9,520 nt of DNA from an uncultured Chloroflexota bacterium (GCA_903871975.1 CAIQIY010000190.1:1-9520); one strand, 5' to 3'; positions 1 through 6,198 are shown, counted from the stretch's first letter. Numbers and translations: made by a program. Notes: generated from the sequence alone by a model not told the origin.

Positions 1-78
1 CCAGAGGAAGATCGCCAGAAAGATGGCATGCCCGAGGAGTAGCCCGATCGGCAGATGGACGGTCATGGGGTGTAGCAT
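1..78 (-). CDS. Partial N-terminus of a DUF2231-like membrane protein
   Basis: An open frame reads leftward from an ATG at 78 and leaves the window after 26 codons. A GAGGGAG purine run (complement of 83-89) sits just upstream of the ATG as a ribosome binding site. The peptide opens MLHPMTVHLPIGLLLGHA and goes on as a strongly hydrophobic segment, as in a first transmembrane helix. The LHPM-VH-PIGLLL opening is typical of the DUF2231 family of small predicted inner-membrane proteins, whose role is not well defined; some occur near haem or cytochrome genes. Only the start is visible, so the family call rests on this one motif. It is transcribed divergently from the gene at 337. Another membrane protein with a similar N-terminal helix cannot be excluded. 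Confidence 0.55.
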   Translation of the reverse strand, partial: MLHPMTVHLPIGLLLGHAIFLAIFLW

Positions 79-145
79 CGCGCTCCCTCGGTGGCACTCG
101 GTGGCACTGCGTGCCTGGCATCGGCATGCCGACCGGCCGATTATA
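79..145 (-). promoter_or_regulatory. Possible promoter and leader of the leftward membrane gene
   Basis: On the minus strand a perfect TATAAT lies at 145-140, about 60 nt before the ATG at 78. I see no good -35 at 16-18 bp, so the promoter is tentative. The would-be leader is repetitive: CGGTGGCACT occurs twice in tandem (89-98 and 99-108), GGCAC-TGC-GTGCC (103-115) can form a small hairpin, and TCGGCATGCCGA (121-132) is a perfect 12-bp palindrome. The palindrome could be an operator, but no known regulator is recognised. Confidence 0.35.
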
Positions 146-251
146 CACGACGCGGTGCCTGTCGCCGGTGTGCGTCGGCAACTCGACTGCGCCGGGTTGA
201 AGCACTGTCGGCGACCGGCAGCACGTGCCCACGATTCGGGCCCACTCCCAC

Positions 252-280
252 TTGACATTGCTGCTGTCGCTCTCTATAAT
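252..280 (+). promoter_or_regulatory. Consensus sigma70-type promoter of the 337-1134 gene
   Basis: TTGACA at 252-257 and TATAAT at 275-280 are both exact consensus hexamers, separated by the ideal 17 bp. Transcription should start near 286-288 and give a leader of about 50 nt before the ATG at 337. A promoter this strong is unusual in DNA of this GC content. It makes sense if expression is normally held down by the palindromic operator that begins at its -10. Confidence 0.88.
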
Positions 281-295
281 AGAACACATGTTCTA
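280..295. promoter_or_regulatory. Putative LexA operator (SOS box)
   Basis: TAGAACACATGTTCTA is an inverted repeat with 7-bp arms (TAGAACA/TGTTCTA) around CA. Its core, GAAC-ACAT-GTTC, fits the SOS-box core GAAC-RNRY-GTTC known for LexA/DinR of Gram-positive bacteria at every position. It shares one base with the -10 hexamer and covers the predicted transcription start, where a bound repressor would block RNA polymerase. The match and position are seen directly. That LexA binds here is inferred, and lexA itself is not in the window. Confidence 0.75.
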
Positions 296-336
296 CATTG
301 CACGTACGACGAAACGACGAAACACGGAGGACGACG

Positions 337-1134
337 ATGATCGGGCGAAACCGTATCCCGGTACTGGGTGAAGCGGCGACGTTGCAATATGCTGGTGGGC
401 GTAGCATGGCGCGCAGTGCCGACGGTATGGCACGGTTTGCACCGTGGGCCGGGTTCCACATCGAGGTCGGGCGCGATGCACAACTCGACCAATGCCTTGG
501 CCGAGCGCAGCTGCCACAGATCGAGATCAAGCACCAGCGGCCAGGCGGCATCGAGGTGGTGCGGCACTGGGCGCTGGGCGAAGCGATCGCGATCTACCCG
601 GTGACGAGCGGGCCAGTCGCCGGCACAGTGGGTGGCAGCCTGGGGCGCCGTGCCACCGCCACCGCCGAAGCCGGCATCGGTGTGCGCTGGGGGGCCAACG
701 AGCGCAGCAAGTGTGCCGTGCGTGTCTTCATCGAGCCGTGTGTGCGTGCCGGCTATCTCCGGACGCTGACATTCTCGGTGCGGTCGCGCATGTCCGACAC
801 CCTGCTCGCCGCGCTGGTCGACCACGGGCGCATCTGCGAGGCAGCCGATGCCCTGATCGATCGCATGCGACACCCCGAGCCCGTCGCCTACCACGAGCTG
901 GCGCTGCCGCTCGGCCCGGCACCCGAGGAAGAGTGGGGGCGTGGCGAAACGACCACCGTGGTGCCATTTCACAGCATGCATCCGACGACCGTCGATGTCG
1001 AATATTTGCGCAGCCACTGGCGCAGCGATGCCATCGACGCCGCCGCGCTCCAGGAGTGGCCCGGCATCCAGCGCTGGGCGCACGAATATGCTGCCGAGCG
1101 TGACGAGCGTGATGCCGCAGTCACGGCAGCCTGA
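337..1134 (+). CDS. Unrecognised 265-aa protein, predicted to be SOS-regulated
   Basis: The ATG at 337 is chosen because GGAGG (326-330) lies 6 nt upstream; an in-frame TTG at 298 has no such site. The 265-aa product has no signal peptide, membrane segment or motif that I recognise. The N-terminal half (about 30-150) alternates hydrophobic and polar residues with several Gly and Trp (WAGFHIEV, HWALGEAIAIYP, GIGVRWGA), suggesting beta-rich folding. The middle (about 150-185) looks helical and Arg/Asp-rich. Near residues 210-250 come VPFHSMHPTTVDVEYLRSHW and a Trp-containing helix, and the tail is charged. The consensus promoter and SOS-type operator upstream suggest induction by DNA damage, so a role in repair, recombination or mutagenesis, or a mobile-element origin, is possible. 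A single-stranded-DNA-binding or annealing role is speculation. The following VOC gene is 88 nt away, beyond a hairpin, so this is probably a single-gene unit. Confidence 0.8.
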   Translation: MIGRNRIPVLGEAATLQYAGGRSMARSADGMARFAPWAGFHIEVGRDAQLDQCLGRAQLPQIEIKHQRPGGIEVVRHWALGEAIAIYPVTSGPVAGTVGGSLGRRATATAEAGIGVRWGANERSKCAVRVFIEPCVRAGYLRTLTFSVRSRMSDTLLAALVDHGRICEAADALIDRMRHPEPVAYHELALPLGPAPEEEWGRGETTTVVPFHSMHPTTVDVEYLRSHWRSDAIDAAALQEWPGIQRWAHEYAAERDERDAAVTAA

Positions 1135-1149
1135 CAGATCGGGGACGTG

Positions 1150-1179
1150 GTGCGACCATCCGGCATCGGATGGCCGCAC
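1150..1179 (+). terminator. Hairpin after the 337-1134 gene, possible terminator
   Basis: GTGCG (1150-1154) pairs with CGCAC (1175-1179), and CCATCCG (1156-1162) pairs with CGGATGG (1167-1173). The two stems are separated by a single A/C mismatch and capped by a GCAT loop. The hairpin begins 15 nt after the stop of the 265-aa gene. No T-tract follows, so it is not a classical intrinsic terminator. It could also act as an attenuator or mRNA stabiliser. Confidence 0.4.
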
Positions 1180-1189
1180 CCATGGCAAC

Positions 1190-1211
1190 GCCCATACATA
1201 GCCCATACATA
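1190..1211. repeat. Tandem 11-bp duplication before the VOC gene
   Basis: GCCCATACATA occurs twice head to tail (1190-1200 and 1201-1211). The second copy ends on the first base of the AGGAGG ribosome binding site at 1211-1216. It is most simply a small slippage duplication. A paired protein-binding site cannot be excluded. Confidence 0.6.
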
Positions 1212-1222
1212 GGAGGTCGGCG

Positions 1223-1633
1223 ATGCGACCACGGATGAGCATGATCACACTGGGGGTCGACGACATCGAACGGGCCATCGCGTTCTACCAGCATGGTCTG
1301 GGATTTCCCCGCCATGGCACCGAGGATGACGTGGCATTCTTCGCACTCGACGGGACATGGCTCGGCCTGTTCGGCCGAGCGGCACTCGCTGCCGACGCGG
1401 GCGTACCGCCTACATCACCCGGTGCCGGGAGCTTCACCATCAGCCACAACCTGCCTTCGCCGGCAGACGTCGACGAAGTGATGGCCCAGGCGCTGGCCGC
1501 AGGGGCAACGCTGGTGAAAGCACCGCAACCGACGGCATGGGGCGGCTACGGCGGGTACTTCGCTGATCCCGACGGGCATCTCTGGGAAGTCGCCTACAAT
1601 CCGTTCAGTTGGATTGGCCCACCCGACCCATGA
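1223..1633 (+). CDS. VOC (glyoxalase/dioxygenase-fold) family protein
   Basis: This 136-aa protein has a strong start: AGGAGG (1211-1216) lies 6 nt before the ATG. Its single-module length and ends fit the vicinal oxygen chelate fold. The first beta-alpha unit carries TLGVDDIERAIAFYQHGLGF (residues 9-28), and the last strand reads DPDGHLWEVAYNP (115-127). Glu122 there sits where VOC enzymes usually place their last metal ligand. The first strand lacks the usual His or Glu ligand, so metal use and catalysis are uncertain. VOC members include glyoxalases, extradiol dioxygenases and antibiotic-binding proteins, and the sequence does not tell which this is. It is convergent with ureD, with only 28 bp between the stops. 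Confidence 0.85.
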   Translation: MRPRMSMITLGVDDIERAIAFYQHGLGFPRHGTEDDVAFFALDGTWLGLFGRAALAADAGVPPTSPGAGSFTISHNLPSPADVDEVMAQALAAGATLVKAPQPTAWGGYGGYFADPDGHLWEVAYNPFSWIGPPDP

Positions 1634-1661
1634 CGGGCCCGATACCATGCGGGGATCTCCG

Positions 1662-2456
1662 TCACGTGCGCAGTCGACGCGCTGCCAGGCAGACATGCTC
1701 AAGCGCACCGAGCACGCTGCTCAGGCTCGGGCCGGCACAGCGCACCAGCACGCCGCCGCCGCCAGGCAACCCGGTGCAACCGATCGACACCGTGCCATCC
1801 GGCAGCAACGGTGCGATCGTCGCCGGATCACGGCGCGGGCCGACGAGCAACAGCGTGCCCAGCACCGGCGTCGTTCCCAAGACACCGCGGTGTGCCGGCG
1901 GGCGTTGCCCTGGCCGCAGCACCAGTCGATCCACCGCGCGGCAACGGCCGGCGACGACCACCGTGAGCTGTGATTCAAATGCCATGAATGCATCGCGCTC
2001 GCCACGGGCCAGCCTGCCGGGGACGACAACATCAAGCCACTCGAGGTCGGCGTCGGCGGCGAGATCGAGGGTGATCTGCTGTGTGATCTGGGCTCCCGCG
2101 TTGAGGATGAGCGCGCCGGGCCACCAACAGAATTGGCTCGCTGCGCCAGCGTGGAGTCGGATCTGTTGAGTTGCCCCATGATCCAGCCGGGGATGCACCA
2201 TCGTCGCCGCCGCTCCGACGACGCGCGCCCGGGCGGCGGGTTCGAGATCGATGGCGAGATCATAGTGATCGCCATCGAGTACGCCACCGAGGTGAATCAG
2301 CGAGAGGTTCGCCCGCGTCGCATCGCTGGGGTCATCATATCGCAGGCGCGAGCATTGCAACGGCGCCACCGCATGGCTGCGCACCGCGGTCGTCCGGTTG
2401 CCACGAGGTGCAAAGCACAGGTCGAGCTGGCCGCGCTGGCGTGGCGCGCTATCCAT
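1662..2456 (-). CDS. ureD: Urease accessory protein UreD (UreH)
   Basis: UreD is the scaffold that binds apo-urease with UreF and UreG while nickel is inserted into the active site. The predicted protein has 264 aa, normal for the family. Recognisable blocks are the opening GQLDLCFAPRGNRT (about residues 9-22), IHLGGVLDGDHYDL (about 54-67, the conserved GG-GGD element), WWPGALILNAGAQITQQ (about 111-127) and LEWLDVVVPGRLARGE (about 137-152). The ATG at 2456 overlaps the end of ureG by 8 nt, so the two genes are probably translationally coupled. An in-frame GTG at 2477 would add 7 residues, but neither start has a clear Shine-Dalgarno. UreD is divergent in sequence across bacteria, so the call also leans on the adjacent ureG. 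Confidence 0.86.
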   Translation of the reverse strand: MDSAPRQRGQLDLCFAPRGNRTTAVRSHAVAPLQCSRLRYDDPSDATRANLSLIHLGGVLDGDHYDLAIDLEPAARARVVGAAATMVHPRLDHGATQQIRLHAGAASQFCWWPGALILNAGAQITQQITLDLAADADLEWLDVVVPGRLARGERDAFMAFESQLTVVVAGRCRAVDRLVLRPGQRPPAHRGVLGTTPVLGTLLLVGPRRDPATIAPLLPDGTVSIGCTGLPGGGGVLVRCAGPSLSSVLGALEHVCLAARRLRT

Positions 2457-3096
2457 CGGTACCGGTACCGTGCTCACCGGCGGTACGGCCAGCGATCACC
2501 ATGCGAATTGCATCGCACACTGCCGCGACCCCATCGCCGGTACGGCAATTGGTGAACAAGAATGGCCCGGCGCCGCGCACGAGCCGGGCATCGCGTTCCA
2601 TCACCTCCAGGCTCGCGCCGACATATGGCGCCAGATCAACCTTGTTGATCACCAGCAGATCGGCACGCACCAAGCCGGGGCCGCGCTTGCGGGGAATCTT
2701 GTCGCCACCGGCGACGTCGATGACAAAGATCGTGAAATCCACCAGGGCCCGGCTGAAGGTCAGCGTCAGATTGTCGCCGCCACTTTCCAGCAACAGGACG
2801 TCAGCATCGGGGTAGGTGTGTTCCAGCTCGGCTGCCATCGCCAGGTTCATCGTCGGATCATCGCGGACCGCGGTATGGGGGCACGCACCGGTTTCGACGC
2901 CACGGATGCGCTCGGCGTCGAGCACTCCGGTCAGGGTACGCCGGACGTGTTCGGCGTCCTCGAACGTGATGATGTCGTTGGTGATCACCAATGGACGGTG
3001 GCCGGCAGCCAGCAGGCGCGGCACCAGCGCCTCGACCAGTGCGGTCTTGCCCGAACCGACCGGTCCACCAATGCCGATGCGTGCGTTTCGTCTCAT
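2449..3096 (-). CDS. ureG: Urease accessory GTPase UreG
   Basis: UreG is a SIMIBI-class GTPase that delivers nickel to urease through the UreD-UreF complex. The 215-aa protein shows a P-loop GPVGSGKT (residues 11-18), the nickel-binding Cys-Pro-His motif in VETGACPHTAVRDDP (67-81, with Cys72 and His74), ESGGDNL (104-110), VIDVAGGDKIPRKRGPG (125-141) and the guanine-specificity motif NKVDL (151-155). The family usually reads TGGCPH; here it is TGACPH. The ATG at 3096 is chosen because GGAGG (complement of 3101-3105) lies 4 nt upstream and the P-loop follows at the usual distance; an open frame reaches further upstream to 3174 but is poorly suited. It is the first gene of a ureG-ureD unit. No ureABC, ureE or ureF is visible. 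Confidence 0.96.
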   Translation of the reverse strand: MRRNARIGIGGPVGSGKTALVEALVPRLLAAGHRPLVITNDIITFEDAEHVRRTLTGVLDAERIRGVETGACPHTAVRDDPTMNLAMAAELEHTYPDADVLLLESGGDNLTLTFSRALVDFTIFVIDVAGGDKIPRKRGPGLVRADLLVINKVDLAPYVGASLEVMERDARLVRGAGPFLFTNCRTGDGVAAVCDAIRMVIAGRTAGEHGTGTDG

Positions 3097-3172
3097 GGTG
3101 CCTCCATCTGGTTGACATCTCGCGACACCGTATGGTGGCCGGCCGTGAGACGTTGCTGCGTCATGATTGCAC

Positions 3173-3178
3173 ATTATA
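3173..3178 (-). promoter_or_regulatory. Candidate -10 for the ureG-ureD unit
   Basis: The minus strand reads TATAAT at 3178-3173 inside an AT-rich patch, about 77 nt before the ureG ATG. No convincing -35 lies at normal spacing, so the promoter is tentative. The rest of 3097-3290 holds no gene that I can support, only a small GCAAC-GTG-GTTGC hairpin at 3212-3224. Confidence 0.4.
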
Positions 3179-3296
3179 TACCCTGGATACGGTCAGCGTC
3201 CGCGGGCTGCAGCAACGTGGTTGCCCCCGCTCCTGCAGCGCGGGAACAGCATTGGCTCGCGCAGCGATGGCGCCCTGTGCGTTGCCGCAAACGACA

Positions 3297-3326
3297 TTGA
3301 CGGCCATGAGTGGCGCGTGCTATACT
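3297..3326 (+). promoter_or_regulatory. Promoter of the tRNA-Thr gene
   Basis: TTGACG (3297-3302) and TATACT (3321-3326) are spaced by 18 bp. The -10 is extended by TGC (3318-3320). Transcription would start at about 3332-3335, essentially at the 5' end of the tRNA. The segment GTGCTATACTC is shared with the promoter before the lipoprotein gene near 6193. Confidence 0.75.
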
Positions 3327-3334
3327 CATGCCAT

Positions 3335-3409
3335 GCCGGTGTAGCTCAGTGGTAGAGCAGCTGTCTTGTAAACAGCAGGTCGTCGGTTCAAGCCCGACCA
3401 CCGGCTCCA
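3335..3409 (+). tRNA. tRNA-Thr (anticodon TGT)
   Basis: A complete cloverleaf can be folded by eye. The acceptor stem is GCCGGTG (3335-3341) with CACCGGC (3399-3405). The D-stem is GCTC/GAGC. The anticodon stem GCTGT/ACAGC encloses loop CTTGTAA with anticodon TGT at 3367-3369, which reads ACA (Thr). The variable loop is AGGTC. The T-stem GTCGG/CCGAC encloses TTCAAGC. The discriminator is T3406, followed by an encoded CCA (3407-3409). Stems are fully paired, so the gene looks functional. A short GGCTCC-AGCCC-GGAGCC hairpin (3403-3419) overlaps the 3' end and could influence processing or read-through. Confidence 0.97.
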
Positions 3410-3530
3410 GCCCGGAGCCTCGCAATCGCGCAGTCCGTTCGTCCGTCGGCAGCAGGCCCGTGACCTGCGGCGTGTCTCGCCGGTCACCGCGGTAATGCAG
3501 CGGGGGCATCGGCGACCCAGGAGCGATTCG

Positions 3531-5039
3531 ATGACGCACATGATGGGCATCGATGTCGGCACCAGCGGCGTCAAGGTCGTCGTCGTCGACGAGCGTGGCC
3601 AAGTGGTAGCCAGCGCCAACGAGCCATACCCGTTGTCGGCGCCGCGCCCGCTGTGGAGCGAACAGGCGCCAGAGGACTGGTGGGACGGCACGCGGCGGGC
3701 GGTGCGAACGGTGACTGCAGCGCTGGGTGATACACCGATCGTGGCGCTCGGGCTCACCGGCCAGATGCACGGTGCCGTCTTTCTCGATGCGCGCGACCAG
3801 GTCATCCGGCCGGCGATGTTGTGGAACGATCAGCGGACCGCGGCGGAATGCGCCGAGATCACCGAGCGCGTCGGTGCCGGGCGGCTGGTCGCGATCACGG
3901 GCAATCCGGCGCTCACCGGCTTTCAGGCACCCAAAATCCTGTGGTTACGCCATCACGAGCCCGAAGCGTACGCCAGAATCGCCCGGGTCTTGTTGCCGAA
4001 GGATTTCATCCGGCTACGCCTGAGCGGCAGTGCTGCCACCGATGCATCCGATGCTGCCGGTACGCTGTTGCTGGATCTGCAGCGGCGCAGCTGGAGCGCG
4101 CCGCTCCTCGATGCGCTCGAACTGCCCGCCAGCTGGTTCCCGCCGGTGTTCGAAGGCCCCGAGATCACCGGTACGCTGCTGCCGGCAGTGGCCGCCGAGC
4201 TGGGCCTGCCGGCTGGCGTGCCGCTGGTCGCCGGCGGTGGCGACAACGCTGCTGCCGCAGTGGGGACCGGGATCGTGACGCCGGGTGTCGTGAGCAGCAG
4301 CATCGGCACCAGCGGTGTGCTGTTCGCTCACATGGCGCAGATCGCGCTGGATCCAGCCGGTCGGCTGCACAGCTTCTGCCATGCGGTGCCGGGCGCCTGG
4401 CACCTGATGGCGGTGACGCTGGCGGCCGGTGGAGCCTTGCGCTGGCTGCGCGACACGCTGGCGGGCTTTGGTGGTGCCCCCCTGAGCTACGACGCGCTGG
4501 TAGCGCTGGCCGCCGATACGCCGCCCGGCGCCGAGGGCTTGATCTTCCTGCCGTACCTCACTGGCGAGCGCACGCCACACCTGGATCCGCTGGCGCGGGG
4601 GGCATTCATCGGGCTCACCTCGCGGCACGGCGCCGGGCATCTGGTGCGCGCCGTGCTCGAGGGCGTCGTCTACGCGCTGCGCGACGGCCTCGAGATCATG
4701 CGCGGGCTCGGGCTGGCACCGCGGCACATCCGCGCAACCGGTGGCGGGGCGACGAGCGCCGTCTGGCGTGCGCTGCAAGCCGACATCTACGGCACGCCGG
4801 TCGAGACGCTCGCCGCCGAAGAAGGGCCAGCATTCGGTGCAGCATTGCTCGCCGGCGTCGGTGGGGGCGTGTTCCGCTCGATCGACGATGCGGTGGCGTC
4901 GGCAGTACGCGTCAGCGGCATCGTCGAGCCGGATGCCGGCCGCCGTGCCGCGTACGAAGCGACGTACGCGATCTATCGCGACGGCTATGCGGCGACGCAC
5001 GACCTCGCGGCGCGCCTGGCGCATACGAGTGCCGGATGA
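3531..5039 (+). CDS. xylB: Xylulokinase (FGGY carbohydrate kinase)
   Basis: It phosphorylates D-xylulose with ATP to D-xylulose 5-phosphate in the cytoplasm, feeding the pentose phosphate pathway. The 502-aa length fits the family. Visible motifs are the N-terminal phosphate loop GIDVGTSGVK (residues 6-15), the substrate motif LTGQMHGA (75-82) followed by RPAMLWNDQRT as in E. coli XylB, the catalytic Asp in AGGGDNAAAAVG (Asp238), SSSIGTSG for ATP binding, FLPYLTGERTPH, and the C-terminal TGGGATSAVWRALQADIYGTPV. The ATG at 3531 follows AGGAG (3519-3523) by 7 nt; an in-frame ATG at 3495 lacks a site. I see no promoter between the tRNA and the gene, so read-through from the tRNA promoter is possible. 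No xylA lies beside it. Kinases for related ketoses share this fold, but the QMHG/WNDQRT signature favours xylulose. Confidence 0.93.
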   Translation: MTHMMGIDVGTSGVKVVVVDERGQVVASANEPYPLSAPRPLWSEQAPEDWWDGTRRAVRTVTAALGDTPIVALGLTGQMHGAVFLDARDQVIRPAMLWNDQRTAAECAEITERVGAGRLVAITGNPALTGFQAPKILWLRHHEPEAYARIARVLLPKDFIRLRLSGSAATDASDAAGTLLLDLQRRSWSAPLLDALELPASWFPPVFEGPEITGTLLPAVAAELGLPAGVPLVAGGGDNAAAAVGTGIVTPGVVSSSIGTSGVLFAHMAQIALDPAGRLHSFCHAVPGAWHLMAVTLAAGGALRWLRDTLAGFGGAPLSYDALVALAADTPPGAEGLIFLPYLTGERTPHLDPLARGAFIGLTSRHGAGHLVRAVLEGVVYALRDGLEIMRGLGLAPRHIRATGGGATSAVWRALQADIYGTPVETLAAEEGPAFGAALLAGVGGGVFRSIDDAVASAVRVSGIVEPDAGRRAAYEATYAIYRDGYAATHDLAARLAHTSAG

Positions 5040-5042
5040 GGG

Positions 5043-5426
5043 TCATTGATCCTGCCGCCACACGACACTGATGACTCGACCGGATGGCCGATCAGGATCG
5101 GCGAGGTGCGTGCTGTGGTGATCGGTGTGCCCAGCCTGGTGTATCGGGCTCAAGCTGCGGATCTCGGCGGCGACGTCGCACCCGGCCGCGCAGGTTGGGC
5201 AGCAGCGCGCTGCAGTGCTCGTGGCACGCGGCGAGTGATCCGGCACCTGCCAGCCGCGGCGCCAGGCGCGGCTGCACAACCGACATCGCCTCGATCATGC
5301 GCCCCCCCGCCGCCGCCAGCTGCTCGAGCAGCGTCAGCTTGTCCTCAAGGATGATGCAGCGCAGTTCATCCCGAAAGCCATCGCAACCAACCACATCGGT
5401 CACGACGGCACTCGCCGGAATCTCAT
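5043..5426 (-). pseudogene. Degraded HMG-CoA lyase-family gene (N-terminal third)
   Basis: GGAGG (complement of 5433-5437) and an ATG at 5426 mark the original start, but a frameshift separates them from the coding frame, which is open from GTG 5403. That frame reads VVGCDGFRDEL, then DKLTLLEQLAAAGGRMIEAMSVVQPRLAPRLAGAG, then CSALLPNLRG. This follows the HMG-CoA lyase order (VGPRDGLQNE; K-LI--L-AAG---IE--SFV-PK-VPQMADA; YSALVPNLRG). The catalytic-site motif PRDGLQNE is altered to CDGFRDEL, losing the conserved Arg-Asp pair. After about codon 75 the likely frame shifts again (GCDVAAEIRSLSP resembling GADEIAVFLSAS), and the match stops next to the xylB stop codon. Only about 120 of 300 codons remain. 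The family includes HMG-CoA lyases and citramalyl-CoA lyases, which cannot be told apart here. Confidence 0.62.
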
Positions 5427-5461
5427 GGGTGTCCTCCGTCGTATGGGTCGCGCCCGCCAGA

Positions 5462-5770
5462 TCACACCGGTCGCATGTCGCTGTGCGACAGTAGCCTCGT
5501 CGAGGCTCGGCAAGCCCACGATAGGCCCGAACCAGCGAGTCGGGCCTGGGGTGTAGCCAGCCACGGTACGATGCCCGGGAAGCGAACCGACACCGGCTCA
5601 GGGCCGCCGGCGATCACGCGGCATATCTCGAGCATGTCATGCGCCTGATTCTGGAGACGGCCTTGGCCGGCCCGGCGTCGTGTGCATCAGGTACCCCGAG
5701 ATAATCCCCATGACATCGCCGACGCCGAAGATACCGAGCATCAGCATCCCGATCGTCTTGCCGGTACCTC
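5462..5770 (-). pseudogene. Degraded CaiB/BaiF-type CoA-transferase C-terminus
   Basis: Three minus-strand frames together spell a CaiB/BaiF (class III) CoA-transferase tail. GIFGVGDVM (near 5740-5710) resembles the GP--DV-DVM segment. QNQAHDMLEI...VSVRFPGIVPWLAT (5653 to about 5550) resembles VQARDMLVEV...VRLPGIVPRLSAT. After a frame change, TPGPTRWFGPIVG...ATVAQRHATGVI (5550 to about 5465) resembles TPGRVRWLGP-LG...ALRAAGVI, the usual C-terminus. At least two frameshifts and an in-frame stop separate the pieces, so no full product can be made. It lies about 35 nt upstream of the HMG-CoA lyase remnant on the same strand, as in an operon. The catalytic N-terminal half is not recognisable. The match is by eye, and the upstream limit is uncertain. 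Confidence 0.5.
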
Positions 5771-6180
5771 GGTGCCGACGGTCGGGGACCGTGTCCGATG
5801 GCGATGGCAGCATGCGCTGTGCTACCGCCTCATGCACCGTCGGCAGCGGTATACCCCAGCGCATCGTGGGCCAATCGGCCGATCTCATCGTGGAACACGC
5901 GCATATGCTGCCTAAGACGCAATCGCAACCACTCCGGTTCGTCGATCCACAACAGGCTGCGAGGGCGGCGACCTGTGGGCTCCCCAGTCGCGTCATCGTC
6001 TCGTCGGATGGCCCGCCAGAAACTGCTCCAGCTCCACCGGCACGCTGCCCACCTGCATCGTCGCAGTGACGCGGTGCCCCCTGTACCCACCTTGTCACCA
6101 GCGTGTATGGCATGATCCTGCATGCCCCAATACGAACGGGCCATCAAACGGAATCATGCGACGACTGCATCTCACCCCAC
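5771..6180. other. Unassigned, probably decayed stretch
   Basis: No gene can be supported here with confidence. On the minus strand a 105-codon open frame (6147-5830) has no ribosome binding site. Its C-terminal part, WIDEPEWLRLRLRQHMRVF then HDEIGRLAHDALGY, looks like real amphipathic helical protein. A different frame just upstream reads MQVGSVPVELEQFLAGHPTR. The two pieces in different frames suggest another frame-broken gene, possibly more of the CoA-transferase remnant or a separate one. I do not recognise the family. Confidence 0.3.
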
Positions 6181-6189
6181 CCTGACCTG

Positions 6190-6198
6190 TGCTATACT
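6190..6198 (+). promoter_or_regulatory. Extended -10 promoter of the BMP transporter operon
   Basis: TGC-TATACT (6190-6198) is an extended -10 element. The best -35 candidate, ATCTCA at 6169-6174 with 18-bp spacing, is weak. Transcription would begin at about 6205, leaving a leader of roughly 170 nt before the lipoprotein ATG at 6374. The core GTGCTATACTC is identical to that of the tRNA-Thr promoter. Confidence 0.6.

Noticed and set aside
298..336. Upstream TTG start at 298 for the SOS-type gene
   Set aside because: It lacks a ribosome binding site and sits about 10 nt from the predicted transcription start, whereas ATG 337 has GGAGG at good spacing.
274..1278. 334-codon open frame on the minus strand opposite the 265-aa gene
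   Set aside because: It runs across the promoter, SOS box and hairpin, has no start-site support, and its composition is typical of a high-GC shadow frame.
4014..5024. 336-codon minus-strand frame opposite xylB
   Set aside because: xylB has clear family motifs throughout; the antisense frame is Arg/Ala/Gln-rich with no motif.
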